From positions 992,001 to 1,056,000 of the forward strand of contig NZ_FNQB01000002.1 in NCBI RefSeq assembly GCF_900107455.1: a DNA stretch of 64,000 bases. Direction: 5' to 3'. The position numbers were made by a program, and so were the translations under genes. This document shows, piece by piece, positions 33,463-42,740 of the stretch; the stretch's first letter is position 1; every line of letters begins with the position of its first letter. This stretch comes from Asanoa ishikariensis. GTDB taxonomy: Bacteria > Actinomycetota > Actinomycetes > Mycobacteriales > Micromonosporaceae. The notes beneath the pieces were generated by a model that had not been told where the DNA came from, did not search any database, and was given only the letters and a program-made list of their open reading frames with translations.

Positions 33463-35643
33463 TTAGCCCTTCTCGAGGTATTCGGCGCGCTCCTCGTCGA
33501 CCAGCAGCGCGACCGACTGGGCCAGGAGCGGGTGTGCGGTCAGTTCCGGGTCCTCGGAGACCAGGTCGATGGCCTCCTGCCGAGCCTCGCCGATCAGCTT
33601 CTCGTCCTTGAGCAGCGAGAGCAGGCGCAGGTGGGAGCGGCGGCCCGACTGGGTCGCGCCGAGCACGTCGCCCTCGCGGCGCTGCTCGAGGTCTAGCTCG
33701 GCCAGCTTGAAACCGTCGGTGGTGGACGCCACCGCGTCGAGCCGTTCGCGTGCGGCGGAGCCTTCCACCGCCTCGGTCACCAGCAGGCACAGCCCGGCGG
33801 CGGAGCCCCGGCCGACCCGGCCGCGGAGCTGGTGTAGCTGGGAGACGCCGAACCGGTCGGCGTCCATCACGATCATCACGGTGGCGTTGGGTACGTCGAC
33901 GCCGACCTCGACCACCGTGGTGGCCACCAGCACGTCGAGGTCGCCGGCCGCGAACGTGCGCATGACCGCGTCTTTCTCGTCGGCCGGCAGCCGGCCGTGC
34001 AGCACGCCGATCCGCAGCCCGTGCAACGGGCCCTCGGCCAGCAGCGGTGCCACCTCGGTCACGGCCAGCGGCGGCCGGCGGGCGGTGCCGTCGTCGTCGG
34101 GCGGCGGCTCGTCGGCGTCGGAGGCCGAGCCGTCACCGATCCGCGGGCAGACCACGTAGGCCTGGTGGCCGGCGTCGACCTCTTCGCGCACCCGGCGCCA
34201 GGCCCGGTCGAGGAAGGCCGGTTTGTCGGAGGCCGGCACGACGTGGGAGGCGATCGGAGAACGGCCGCCGGGCAACTGGTCGAGGATCGAGATCTCGAGG
34301 TCGCCGTAGACCGTCATGGCCACCGTGCGGGGGATCGGCGTCGCGGTCATCACCAGCGTGTGCGGAGGCTGGTCGGCCTTGGCACGCAGGGCGTCGCGTT
34401 GCTCGACGCCGAAGCGGTGCTGCTCGTCGACCACCACCAGGCCGAGGTCGTTGAACTCGACGCTCTCGTAGAGCAGGGCGTGGGTGCCGATCACGATGCC
34501 GGCGGCGCCGGAGGCCACCTCGGCCGCCGCCGCGCGCCGGGCGGCCGCCCCGAGCGAACCGGTGACCAGCGCGACCTGGGTGCCGGCCGGGTCGCCGTCG
34601 AGCTCGCCGGCGCGGCCGAGCGGGCCGAGCAGGGCCGAGATGGACCGGTGGTGCTGCGCGGCGAGCACCTCGGTGGGCGCCAGCAGGGCCGCCTGGCCGC
34701 CGGTGTCGACCACCTGGAGCATCGCCCGCAGCGCGCACACCGTCTTGCCGGAGCCGACCTCGCCCTGGAGCAGCCGGTGCATGGGATGGCTGGTGGCCAG
34801 GTCCGTGGCGATCTCCGTGCCGACCCGCCGCTGGCCCTCGGTCAGCTCGTAGGGCAGCCGGGTGTCGAACGTGGACAGCACGCCGGCGGGGGTGGCCGGG
34901 CGCGGGCGGGCCGGCAGGGCGGTCGCCCGGAGCTTGCGCCGCACCAGGGTGAGCTGCACCGCGAACGCCTCGTCCCACTTGAGCCGGCGGCGGGCTTTCT
35001 GCAGGTCTTCGCGGGAGCCCGGGCGGTGGATCTCGCGCAGCGCCGTGTCGAGCGGCAGCAGGCCGCGGCCCGCGCGGACGGTGGCCGGCAGCGCGTCGTC
35101 GACGGGGGCGAGCGTGTCGAGCACCACCCGGACGCAGCGGGCGATGGTCCAGGTGGGCACCGAACCGGCCGCCGGGTAGACCGGGATCAGCGCGCCGGCG
35201 AACTCCTCGATCTCCTCGGAGGCCTCGCCCTCGTCACCCAGCAGGACGTAGTCAGGGCCGTTGAGCTGGCGCTTGCCCCGGAACTCGGTGACCTTGCCGG
35301 CGAACAACCCCCACCGGCCCGGCCGCAGGTCGCGCTCGCGCCACGCCTGGTTGAAGAAGGTCAGCGTGAGCATGCCGCCGGTGCCGTCCTCGACCAGCAC
35401 CTCGAGCAGCCGGCCGCTGCGCTGCCGCATCGGCCGGGTGGTGGCCCGCCGCACCTGGCCGAGCACGGTGACGTCTTCGCCGACCGACAGCGAGCGGATG
35501 TCGGTGTGCTCGCCACGCTCGTCGTAGCGGCGCGGGAAGTGATAGACCAGATCGCCGACGGTACGTAGCTCGAGGTGCTTGTCGAGCGCCTTGGCGGTCT
35601 TGTCGCCGAGCAGCTTCTTGAGCGGCTCGTCCAGCGTGGTCAT
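33463..35643 (-). CDS. recG: ATP-dependent DNA helicase RecG
   Basis: 726 residues. The wedge/OB domain is at about 55-175. The helicase core has Walker A 'LLQGEVGSGKTVCAL', 'VVVDEQHRFGVEQR' (DEQH box), 'TATPIPRT' and the conserved 'FGVSQLHQLRGRVGRG' in the second lobe. RecG remodels stalled forks and branch-migrates junctions. The ATG at 35643 overlaps the stop of the DAK2 gene (ATGA), so both are translated from one mRNA, an order conserved in actinobacteria. Confidence 0.96.
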   Translation of the reverse strand: MTTLDEPLKKLLGDKTAKALDKHLELRTVGDLVYHFPRRYDERGEHTDIRSLSVGEDVTVLGQVRRATTRPMRQRSGRLLEVLVEDGTGGMLTLTFFNQAWRERDLRPGRWGLFAGKVTEFRGKRQLNGPDYVLLGDEGEASEEIEEFAGALIPVYPAAGSVPTWTIARCVRVVLDTLAPVDDALPATVRAGRGLLPLDTALREIHRPGSREDLQKARRRLKWDEAFAVQLTLVRRKLRATALPARPRPATPAGVLSTFDTRLPYELTEGQRRVGTEIATDLATSHPMHRLLQGEVGSGKTVCALRAMLQVVDTGGQAALLAPTEVLAAQHHRSISALLGPLGRAGELDGDPAGTQVALVTGSLGAAARRAAAAEVASGAAGIVIGTHALLYESVEFNDLGLVVVDEQHRFGVEQRDALRAKADQPPHTLVMTATPIPRTVAMTVYGDLEISILDQLPGGRSPIASHVVPASDKPAFLDRAWRRVREEVDAGHQAYVVCPRIGDGSASDADEPPPDDDGTARRPPLAVTEVAPLLAEGPLHGLRIGVLHGRLPADEKDAVMRTFAAGDLDVLVATTVVEVGVDVPNATVMIVMDADRFGVSQLHQLRGRVGRGSAAGLCLLVTEAVEGSAARERLDAVASTTDGFKLAELDLEQRREGDVLGATQSGRRSHLRLLSLLKDEKLIGEARQEAIDLVSEDPELTAHPLLAQSVALLVDEERAEYLEKG

Positions 35644-37235
35644 TCGACACCCACCAGCAGCGGATAGTGCGGGTGCCCGCCGGGGAAGACGTGCACCTCG
35701 ACGAAGGGCCAGTGCGCCGCGGCGTGCGCGCGCAGCCCGTCGGCCAGCCCCGGTGGCGCGTCGGCCCCGGTGATCAGCGTGACCAGCTCGCCGCCGCCGC
35801 CGAGCAGCCGGTCGAGCAGGTCGCGGCAGGTCTCGGCCAGGTCGGCGCCGATCAGGTGCACCTCGCCCTCGACGAGCGCGAGCACGTCGCCGCGCCGGCA
35901 CGGGCCGGCGACCGTCAGCGCGTCGCGGCTGGCGTGGCAGACCTCGGCGTAGCGGCAGGCACCGGCCGCCTCGGCCATCGCGATGACGTCGTCGTCGAAC
36001 TCGCGTGCCGGGTCGCGCACGGCCAGCGCGGCCAGGGCCTGCACGGGCGACCGGGTGGGCACGACCCGCACGGCGGCGGTGGACTCCCGGGCCGCGGCGG
36101 CGGCGACCGTTTGGGTGTTGGGGTCGTTGGGCAGCACGACCACGTGCGCGGCGCCCGTGGCGGTGATCGCCGCGAGCAGCTCGCGGGTGGACGGGTTGGC
36201 GCCGACCACGGCCGCGCCCTCGCTCGCGAACAGCTCCGCGATGCCCTCGCCGGCGGCCACGACCACGGCGGCGCGGTCAGGCCCGTCCGAGGCGACCTGG
36301 TCGGCGAAGCGGGTGACGGTGATGCGGTGCGGCCGGCCCGCCTCGACGCCGGCCTCGATCGCCGCGCCGACGTCGTTGACGTGGACGTGCACGTTCCAGG
36401 TGGACTCGTCGCCCTCGCCGGTGCCGACCACGACCAGCGAGTCGCCGAGCTCGCTCAGCCGGGCGCGGAGCTTCTCGACGGCCGGCTCGGGACCGTCGAG
36501 CAGGAACTGCACCTCGTAGCCGAAGTCGGGGGAGCCGCTCTCCCGTGCCGCGACGAGCGGCCGGCTGGCCCGCGGGGCCGGCAGCAGCCGGGTCTCGGCC
36601 AGCACCTCGCCGGTCACGACCTCGGCCAGGGCGTCGAGCACCACGCAGAAGCCGCGCCCACCCGCGTCGACCACACCGGCCCGCGCCAACGCGGGCAACT
36701 GCGAGGGCGTGAGCGCCAACGCCTCAGCCGCAGCAGCGGCAGCGGCCCGCACCACCTCAGCCAACGACCCGGCAGCGGCGGCCGTGGTCTCGGCGGCCGT
36801 GGCGGCGGCTGCGGCGACGGTGAGCACGGTGCCCTCGACCGGATCGGCGACCGCGTTGTAGGCCGCGTCGGCGCCGGCCCGCAGCCCTCGGGCGAGGGCC
36901 GGCCCGTCGACCGCCGGCCGGGGCGAGGTGGCGTCGGCCAGGCCGCGCAGGATCTGCGAGATGATCACGCCGGAGTTGCCACGGGCGCCGAGCAGGGCAC
37001 CGCGGGCCATCAGCCGCAGCACCTGGCCGTGTGGGGTGGGGTCGCCCTCGGCGATCGGGTCGAAGACCAGCGCCTCGTTGGCCGAGGTCAGCGTGAGCAC
37101 GAGGTTGGTGCCCGTGTCACCGTCGGGGACCGGATAGACGTTGAGCGCGTCGATCTCGCTCTGGTGACGGCGCAGCGCCGCCAGGGCACCCGCGCACCAG
37201 CGGCGCAGCGCCGGGGCGTCGAGGCTCTCCAACAC
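35640..37235 (-). CDS. DAK2 domain protein (YloV/FakA-like)
   Basis: 531 residues. An N-terminal DhaL-type kinase domain (about 1-200) has the metal-binding 'NVYPVPDGDTGTNLVLTL' and 'GARGNSGVIISQI'. A middle domain and a C-terminal DegV-like half follow. FakA proteins phosphorylate fatty acids bound to FakB, and this layout fits, though no fakB is in the window. GTG at 37235 is 6 nt after TAGGCT and is probably leaderless. Confidence 0.85.
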   Translation of the reverse strand: MLESLDAPALRRWCAGALAALRRHQSEIDALNVYPVPDGDTGTNLVLTLTSANEALVFDPIAEGDPTPHGQVLRLMARGALLGARGNSGVIISQILRGLADATSPRPAVDGPALARGLRAGADAAYNAVADPVEGTVLTVAAAAATAAETTAAAAGSLAEVVRAAAAAAAEALALTPSQLPALARAGVVDAGGRGFCVVLDALAEVVTGEVLAETRLLPAPRASRPLVAARESGSPDFGYEVQFLLDGPEPAVEKLRARLSELGDSLVVVGTGEGDESTWNVHVHVNDVGAAIEAGVEAGRPHRITVTRFADQVASDGPDRAAVVVAAGEGIAELFASEGAAVVGANPSTRELLAAITATGAAHVVVLPNDPNTQTVAAAAARESTAAVRVVPTRSPVQALAALAVRDPAREFDDDVIAMAEAAGACRYAEVCHASRDALTVAGPCRRGDVLALVEGEVHLIGADLAETCRDLLDRLLGGGGELVTLITGADAPPGLADGLRAHAAAHWPFVEVHVFPGGHPHYPLLVGVE

Positions 37236-37241
37236 GCCCCG

Positions 37242-37247
37242 AGCCTA
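37242..37247 (-). promoter_or_regulatory. Candidate -10 box of the DAK2-recG operon
   Basis: TAGGCT on the minus strand, six nucleotides before the GTG at 37235. Confidence 0.5.
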
Positions 37248-37404
37248 ACGGTTGGGCCTGACAACTCCGTCGATCCCGACCCGGTGCTCAGCACTGTCGG
37301 TTCGAGGGAGATCACCCCTGGCGGCCGAGACCTACCATGTCGATGGATCTCTCGATCGGAGGCGACGCGGTACGCCGCCGGCCGCACCAGGATCGAGGTC
37401 TGAG

Positions 37405-38334
37405 CTACTCCGTGGCGACCATCCGCAGGCCCTGCTTGTAGTCGACGACCGCCGGCGACCAGCCGAGCTCGTTCTGGGCCCGGTCGTTCGAGACCCGCAT
37501 CGAGGTGGTCATCGCCGTGTAGCCGTACGGCGCCGTGTAGCGCAGCACCGGTGCGGGCACCCGCATCGGTGGCTTGGCGTCGACCAGGCTGGCCATCTCG
37601 TCGAGAAACTCGCCCCAGGTCACGGGAACACCATCGACGATGTTGTACGCGCTCCCCGCCCGCCCCTTCTCCATCGCCGCCACGGTGGCCGACGCCGCGT
37701 CGTCCAGGTGGACCATGGGGATCTCGCCGCCGCCACCCTTGATCACCGGGAAGCGCCGCTTGCGTACTGCGTCGATCATCCGTTTTGTCCCCGGATCGCC
37801 CCCGTAGAAGAGGCCGTACCGCAGCGCGATGCCCTCCAGCCCGGCCGTGTCGTACGCCGTCGACTCGGCCTCGTGGAAGGCGTCCATGATCGGGCCGAGC
37901 GGGCCTTCGGCCGGCACGCCGAACGGGTCGGCCTCGGTCAGCGGCGTCGTGCCGTGGTCGCCGTACCCGTAGCCGTACACGATCGACTGGGTCAGGAAGC
38001 GCTTCGCGCCGACCTCGCGGGCCGCGGCGACCAGGTTGGCGCTGCCGACCGTACGCAGCGAGTTGGTCTTGTCCATGTCGTGGAAGCGCAGTGGCGGCCG
38101 GGTCAGGGCCGTGCACTCGTGGATCACCACGTCGGCCTGCAGCCCGGATACGGCCCGCAGCAGGTCTTCTCGGTCCAGCACGTCGGCGACCAGCGTCTTC
38201 GCGCCGAACGCCTCCAGTCGCCGGGTGTTGGCCAGCAACCGCGTGATCCCGATGACCTCGTGGTGGTAGGCGACCAGTCGCTGGATCAGCGGCGTCCCGA
38301 TGGCGCCCGTGGCGCCCGCGAGCAGTACCCTCAT
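37405..38334 (-). CDS. NAD-dependent epimerase/dehydratase-family protein
   Basis: 309 residues, extended SDR fold. The NAD site 'VLLAGATGAIGTPLIQRL' is at the start. Catalytic Tyr may lie in the 'QSIVYGYGYG' region, where the usual YxxxK has no clear lysine. 'ALRYGLFYGGDPGTKRM' is typical of the family. It probably acts on a nucleotide sugar or small carbonyl compound; substrate unknown. ATG at 38334 is set by GGGAGG, spacing 5. It is divergent from rpmB. Confidence 0.82.
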   Translation of the reverse strand: MRVLLAGATGAIGTPLIQRLVAYHHEVIGITRLLANTRRLEAFGAKTLVADVLDREDLLRAVSGLQADVVIHECTALTRPPLRFHDMDKTNSLRTVGSANLVAAAREVGAKRFLTQSIVYGYGYGDHGTTPLTEADPFGVPAEGPLGPIMDAFHEAESTAYDTAGLEGIALRYGLFYGGDPGTKRMIDAVRKRRFPVIKGGGGEIPMVHLDDAASATVAAMEKGRAGSAYNIVDGVPVTWGEFLDEMASLVDAKPPMRVPAPVLRYTAPYGYTAMTTSMRVSNDRAQNELGWSPAVVDYKQGLRMVATE

Positions 38335-38411
38335 GACGACCTCCCGCCCTCCAGTCAACCCCGCCGCGCGCTGCGGTGGGAGCCGATTCGCCGGGTGCGA
38401 CAGGGGTCGGG

Positions 38412-38417
38412 TATTCT
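38412..38417 (+). promoter_or_regulatory. Candidate -10 box of rpmB
   Basis: TATTCT, the best -10 match in the window, predicting a 5' leader of about 63 nt. The -35 is weak (TTCGCC at 38387). Confidence 0.5.
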
Positions 38418-38486
38418 CGACAGGTTGCCTGGTCGGCGTGGACCCACCAAGCAACCCCCAAGGCGACCAGATCCCAGGAGTAACCC

Positions 38487-38678
38487 GTGGCTAGCGTGTG
38501 CGACGTCTGTGGCAAGGGGCCGGGCTTCGGCCACAACGTTTCCCACTCGCACCGGCGGACCAACCGCCGCTGGAACCCCAACATCCAGACGGTGCGCACC
38601 CCGGCCGGTGGTGGCAACACCCGCAAGATGCAGGTCTGCACCTCGTGCATCAAGGCGGGCAAGGTCACTCGCGCCTAA
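38487..38678 (+). CDS. rpmB: 50S ribosomal protein L28
   Basis: 63 residues. The zinc-binding form is present, with both pairs intact: '[20 protein letters not shown]' and '[10 protein letters not shown]'. Genomes with this C-plus form often keep a C-minus paralogue for zinc limitation elsewhere. GTG at 38487 follows CAGGAG, spacing 6. Transcribed alone and ended by a long perfect hairpin. Confidence 0.97.
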   Translation: MASVCDVCGKGPGFGHNVSHSHRRTNRRWNPNIQTVRTPAGGGNTRKMQVCTSCIKAGKVTRA

Positions 38679-38697
38679 GGCGCGATCGAGATCTCTC

Positions 38698-38731
38698 ACA
38701 AGCCGCCGGGTCCATGGACCCGGCGGCTTGT
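38698..38731 (+). terminator. Terminator after rpmB
   Basis: Sixteen-bp perfect inverted repeat (38698-38713 with 38716-38731), 19 nt after the stop. It can also act on the convergent GNAT gene. Confidence 0.8.
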
Positions 38732-38736
38732 CATGC

Positions 38737-39198
38737 TCACAACTTGCGGCCGAACGACCTGACCCCTGGCTCGTCGCGGTAGTAGCCGAAGTCCGGGATC
38801 CGCTCGTAGCCGTTGGCGACGTAGAACGCGATCGCCTCGGGCTGCTTGTCGCCGGTCTCCAGGATCACCCGCTTGCGCCCCGCCTCCCGGGCGGAGTCCT
38901 CGATGGCGCGCAGCACGGCCCGGGCCACGCCTCGGCGGCGGCCGGCGGGCGCGGTGTACATCCGCTTGAGCTCGGCTTCCTCGGTGCCGTGACCGCGCCA
39001 GCCCGCGCAGCCCACCGGCTCTCCGTCGAGGAACGCGACCAGGAAGTCGCCGCCGGGCGGATCGAAGTCGGTCGGGTCGACCGGGGTGTCGTCACCCGAG
39101 CTGCCGTAACGGGCGCCGAGGTCGGTCATCAGTTCGGTGACCAGCGCCGCTGACTCGGGCGCGGTGAACGGCAACCGCCGTATGTCCAGATGCTCCAC
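38737..39198 (-). CDS. GNAT-family N-acetyltransferase
   Basis: 153 residues. The acetyl-CoA loop is in 'AGRRRGVARAVLRAIED' (R/QxxGxG/A form), preceded by 'AELKRMYTAPA' and followed by 'KQPEAIAFYVANGYERIPDFG'. It acetylates an unknown amine. GTG at 39198 is 7 nt after TACCGT; the GTG at 39204 would lie upstream of the predicted transcription start. Confidence 0.88.
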   Translation of the reverse strand: MEHLDIRRLPFTAPESAALVTELMTDLGARYGSSGDDTPVDPTDFDPPGGDFLVAFLDGEPVGCAGWRGHGTEEAELKRMYTAPAGRRRGVARAVLRAIEDSAREAGRKRVILETGDKQPEAIAFYVANGYERIPDFGYYRDEPGVRSFGRKL

Positions 39199-39205
39199 GG
39201 ACACG

Positions 39206-39211
39206 ACGGTA
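39206..39211 (-). promoter_or_regulatory. Candidate -10 box of the GNAT gene
   Basis: TACCGT on the minus strand, 7 nt before the GTG at 39198. Confidence 0.45.
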
Positions 39212-39256
39212 CGGCGGCGACCGGTGGGTAACCGGCCGCCGCCGCTGTAGCGACGA

Positions 39257-40294
39257 TCACTCCGAGCGGTCGCCGGCCTTCGCGACGATCTTGTGGGTCC
39301 AGAGGACCTGATAGCTGACCGTGCCGCCGATCCCCGACGCCCGCCCGACGGCCCGCCCCGTGGTCGGGTCGAAGAGCAGTTCGTCGAAGCGACCTTGCTC
39401 GGTCTGCCGGATCGCCCAGACTCGCTTCCCGTCGAAGACGGTCTCGCGGGCCGACAGCCCCTTCCAGCTCTTGATCGACTTGAGCATCGCCACCCGCACG
39501 TCGGCCGGGAGCAGCAGCTCGGAGCTGACCAGCAACTCGCCGATCTCCTTGGCCAGCAGGTGGTCGTCGCTCCACTTGTCGTTCCTGATGCCCTCCAGCA
39601 GCTCGTTCCGCAGCGCGGCCGGCTGCGTCGGCAGCGCCGCCAGCCACTCCGGCGTCGGTTGCCAGATGTACGGCTTGTCGACCGTCGCGCCCGTGTCGGC
39701 ACTCGTCGGGTTCTCCGCGCCGTTCTGAATGACCTTGACGGCGGTCATGCCCTGCGGTGTGAACCAGAACTCGGCCTCGTCAGCGGCCAGCACCGGCGCC
39801 GAGTCCTCGCCGATGTTGACGCTCGAGGTCACCCCGTACATCCGGGTGTAGATCAGTTGACCCGGCTGGACCGTTCGCGTCGGCGAGCCCGCCACCTTGG
39901 CGGCGAGCCGGTCGAGCGACTGCCGGGCGTTGATCGACTTGCTGGAGCCCAGCGGGAGCGGGGGCGCGGCCTTGTCGGCACCGCCGGTCGGGGCGCCGCC
40001 GCCCTTGGGCCCGGCGGCCGAAGGATCAGCCACCTTCGGGCTCGACGGCGCGCTGCCGACCCCGATCCCCGGGTCGGCGCCACCGCCCTGGAGGGCCACC
40101 ACGCCGGTCGTGGCCAGGCCGGCGACCACCAGCGCGGCGGCGGCCGGCACCCAACGGCGGAACCGGGACCGGGCCGGTGGCACCTGGCGGCGGGTCATGG
40201 CGTGCCAGGTGCGGGAGACCGACTCGTCGGTCGGTTCGACGCTGCCCGGCGGCAGGTCGCGGATGGCGATGATGTCGGGATCGGCGCGGTTCAC
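39257..40294 (-). CDS. CU044_5270-family membrane protein (putative anti-sigma partner)
   Basis: 345 residues. A cytoplasmic N-terminus of about 47 residues precedes one transmembrane helix (about 48-68, VPAAAALVVAGLATTGVVAL), a Gly/Pro-rich linker to about 112, and an extracellular domain with 'QLIYTRMYGVTSS' and 'REWxxP-like' patterning typical of CU044_5270 proteins. GTG at 40294 overlaps the stop of the ECF sigma gene (GTGA) and has GGAG upstream. The coupling suggests it modulates the sigma factor, although no zinc anti-sigma motif is visible in its N-terminus. Confidence 0.75.
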   Translation of the reverse strand: MNRADPDIIAIRDLPPGSVEPTDESVSRTWHAMTRRQVPPARSRFRRWVPAAAALVVAGLATTGVVALQGGGADPGIGVGSAPSSPKVADPSAAGPKGGGAPTGGADKAAPPLPLGSSKSINARQSLDRLAAKVAGSPTRTVQPGQLIYTRMYGVTSSVNIGEDSAPVLAADEAEFWFTPQGMTAVKVIQNGAENPTSADTGATVDKPYIWQPTPEWLAALPTQPAALRNELLEGIRNDKWSDDHLLAKEIGELLVSSELLLPADVRVAMLKSIKSWKGLSARETVFDGKRVWAIRQTEQGRFDELLFDPTTGRAVGRASGIGGTVSYQVLWTHKIVAKAGDRSE

Positions 40295-40821
40295 GGCTTA
40301 TCTCCTTCTGGGGTGAGGGCGGCGCGAACCTTCGCGCGCGCCCGGTGCAGGGCCGACCGGACCGTGCCGGGTGGGATGTCGAGGGCCGTGGCGATCTCGG
40401 CGTAGTCGAGCTCCGCCACCGCGAACAGGAGCAGCACGTCGCGCTGGCGCCGGGGCAGCCCGGCGAGCACGGCGGCGAGCTTGCGGACGGTGCGCTGGGC
40501 GTCGACCCGATCCGTGGCCGCGTCCGGCCCTGGCTCGGTGTCGGCGAGCGCCCGCAGCGCCCGGATCTCGGTGCGCCGGTGCCGCCGCAGCAGGTTGGTC
40601 GCGATGCCGTAGAGCCATGGCAGGACACCACCCCGGCTGGGGTCATAGCGGAACCGCTGCTCGTACGCGACGAGGAACGTTTCCGCCACGACGTCTTCGG
40701 CGACGTGCTCGCCGACCCGGCGGGTGCAGTAGCGCAACAGGTCCCGCCCGTAGGCGGTGAACATGCCGGCCAGATCCGCCGGGTCGGCGCCGATGTCGGC
40801 TCCCGTGGTCGTCGTGGTCAT
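40291..40821 (-). CDS. RNA polymerase ECF sigma factor (SigE/Sig70 family)
   Basis: 176 residues. Region 2 (about 15-85) has 'DLLRYCTRRVGEHVAEDVVA' and 'VLPWLYGIATNLLRRHRR'. Region 4 (about 115-168) has 'LPRRQRDVLLLFAVAELDYA' and 'PPGTVRSALHRARAKVRAAL'. It directs RNA polymerase to a small regulon. The start is uncertain: ATG at 40821 is used, GTG at 40836 is possible. A GGAACC word on this strand at 40850-40855 resembles an ECF -35 and may allow autoregulation. Confidence 0.88.
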   Translation of the reverse strand: MTTTTTGADIGADPADLAGMFTAYGRDLLRYCTRRVGEHVAEDVVAETFLVAYEQRFRYDPSRGGVLPWLYGIATNLLRRHRRTEIRALRALADTEPGPDAATDRVDAQRTVRKLAAVLAGLPRRQRDVLLLFAVAELDYAEIATALDIPPGTVRSALHRARAKVRAALTPEGDKP

Positions 40822-40860
40822 ACCCCTACTTGCCACGACGCCCCATCGAGGTTCCCCTTT

Positions 40861-41802
40861 TTACGAAGCGAAGTGGTCCCAGCCGAGCGGGCCCTTTGGC
40901 GGCTTGCCGTTGACCGTGACGCCCGTACCCTCGCCGACCCGGCCGATTTCCCGCCAGCCCTCCGGGAGGGTCCGGTCGGACGGGAAGGTCGCGGCCAGCG
41001 CGTGGTCGTCGCCGCCGCCGAGCACCCAGTGGTACGGGTCGACGCCGAGTGCCTGCGCCGCGTCCCGCATCTGCGGCGGCACCTCGAACGCCGAGCGGTC
41101 GATGTCGATCGCCACCTTGCTCGCCCGCGCGATGTGCCCGAGGTCCTGGAGCAGGCCGTCGGAGACGTCGAGCATCGCGGTCGCGCCGGCCCGCGCGGCC
41201 GCCGGCCCGGCGGCGTACGGGACCTTCGGCCGCCGGTACGCATCGACGAGCAGCACCGGGGTGCGGAAGCCGCGGCTGAGCACGGTGTAGCCGGCCGCGG
41301 CGTAGCCGACCCGGCCGCAGAGCGCGACCACGTCGCCGGCCCGGGCGCCGTCGCGGGTCACCGGGCGCCGGCCAGCCAGGTCGCCGAGCGCGGTCACGGC
41401 GATGGTCAGCGTCGGGCTGCCGGCCATGTCACCGCCGACCACGGCGGCGCCGACCGTGGCGGCCTCGGCGGCCAGCCCGTCGGCCAGGTCCTCGGCCCAG
41501 CGGGCGTCCAGGCCCGGCGGAGCGCAGAGCGCCACCAGCAGCGCCGTCGGCGTCGCACCCATCGCGGCGATGTCGGCCAGGTTGGCCGCGGCCGCGCGAT
41601 GCCCGATCTCGACCCCACTGGCCCAGTCGCGACGGAAGTGGCGACCTTCGACCAGAGCGTCGGTGGACGCCACCACGCGACCGTCGGGCGCGGCGACGAT
41701 CGCGGCGTCGTCACCCGGGCCCAGCAGCGTGCCTGGGCCGGGCTGAAGCCGGGCGGTAACCCGGGCGATCAGCCCGAACTCGCCCGTGCGAGCCACACTC
41801 AC
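40861..41802 (-). CDS. thiL: Thiamine-monophosphate kinase
   Basis: 313 residues. 'LGPGDDAAIV' and 'STDALVEGRHFRRDWASGVE' bind Mg-ATP, with 'AANLADIAAMGA' and 'LDVSDGLLQDLGHIA' as further family motifs. It makes thiamine diphosphate from thiamine phosphate. GTG at 41802 has GGAGG with spacing 6. It is divergent from the Lrp-like gene. Confidence 0.94.
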   Translation of the reverse strand: MSVARTGEFGLIARVTARLQPGPGTLLGPGDDAAIVAAPDGRVVASTDALVEGRHFRRDWASGVEIGHRAAAANLADIAAMGATPTALLVALCAPPGLDARWAEDLADGLAAEAATVGAAVVGGDMAGSPTLTIAVTALGDLAGRRPVTRDGARAGDVVALCGRVGYAAAGYTVLSRGFRTPVLLVDAYRRPKVPYAAGPAAARAGATAMLDVSDGLLQDLGHIARASKVAIDIDRSAFEVPPQMRDAAQALGVDPYHWVLGGGDDHALAATFPSDRTLPEGWREIGRVGEGTGVTVNGKPPKGPLGWDHFAS

Positions 41803-41881
41803 CAGTAACCTCCGGGTTCGGTGCCTGCTCCGTTGCGGTAGTTTCACTTCTCGTGCCGTTGGCGGCGATTGGAGACGGGTC

Positions 41882-42115
41882 GTGGTCCAGGCGTACATCC
41901 TCATCCAGACCGAGGTAGGAAAGGCGCGTGACGTGGCCGCGTCAATCTCGGATATTCCGGGCGTGGTCCGGGTCGACGCCGTAACCGGACCATACGAGGT
42001 GATCGCGTTGACCGAGGCACACACCCTTGACGAGCTCGGGAAGATGATCGTTTCCCGGGTGCAGCTCGTTCCCGGAATCACCCGCACGATCACCTGTTCG
42101 GTGGTGCATCTCTGA
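41882..42115 (+). CDS. Stand-alone Lrp/AsnC ligand-binding (RAM) domain protein
   Basis: 77 residues, only the C-terminal domain of Lrp/AsnC: 'YILIQTEVGKARDVA', 'PGVVRVDAVTGPYEVIAL' and the closing 'GITRTITCSVVHL'. The DNA-binding helix-turn-helix is absent, so it probably binds an amino acid and modulates other Lrp members, as shown for archaeal and actinobacterial SraA-like proteins in general. GTG at 41882 follows GGAGA. DUF3515 starts directly after the stop (TGAGTG). Confidence 0.9.
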   Translation: MVQAYILIQTEVGKARDVAASISDIPGVVRVDAVTGPYEVIALTEAHTLDELGKMIVSRVQLVPGITRTITCSVVHL

Positions 42116-42679
42116 GTGGACCGTTCGACCCGCCAGGCCGCCCTGCTAGCGACCGCGGTTGCCATTCCGCTGGCCGTAATCGTGGTGCTGCTGTCCTTCT
42201 GGCGCTTTTCGCCTGACGAGCCCAAAGCCGCGCCGGCCACCTCAGCCCCGGCGCCGCAGGCGACGACACCGGTGACGATGACCGCGCCGACGCTGTCGCC
42301 CCGTGCCACGACTCTATGTCGCGCCCTGCTCTCGCAGCTTCCGCAGGCGCTCCGCGACCGGGCCCAGCGACCGGTGACGGCGGGCACGGAGCAGAACGCC
42401 GCCTACGGTGACCCGGCGATCACCCTGGCCTGCGGCGTCCCGGCGCCGACCTTCCCGCAGACCGACCTGGTCAGCCTGCTCGACAAGGTCTGCTGGCACG
42501 ACGTGGTCACCCCGGACGCGACGGTGCTGACGACCGTCGACCGCGAGGTCACGATCCAGGTCACAGTGCCGAAGTCGTACGAGGCCGCCGGCCAGTGGGC
42601 GATCGTGTTCTCGAACCCGATCATCGAGACGGTCCCGAAGCTGGCCACCCCACCCGCGGGCTGCGCCGGCTCGGCCTGA
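42116..42679 (+). CDS. DUF3515 membrane protein
   Basis: 187 residues. One transmembrane helix is at about 8-29 (LLATAVAIPLAVIVVLLSFW). After a Pro/Ala/Thr linker comes the DUF3515 domain, with 'RATTLCRALLSQLPQALRD', 'AAYGDPAITLACGVP' and two further Cys in 'KVCWHDV' and 'PAGCAG'. It is conserved next to thiL in actinobacteria with unknown function. GTG at 42116 directly abuts the preceding stop, so translation is coupled. Confidence 0.88.
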   Translation: MDRSTRQAALLATAVAIPLAVIVVLLSFWRFSPDEPKAAPATSAPAPQATTPVTMTAPTLSPRATTLCRALLSQLPQALRDRAQRPVTAGTEQNAAYGDPAITLACGVPAPTFPQTDLVSLLDKVCWHDVVTPDATVLTTVDREVTIQVTVPKSYEAAGQWAIVFSNPIIETVPKLATPPAGCAGSA

Positions 42680-42740
42680 GCGGCGAGATCGCCTCGATTG
42701 GGCGACTTCCGCCCCATCTCGGGCGGTGGGACCATGCGGC

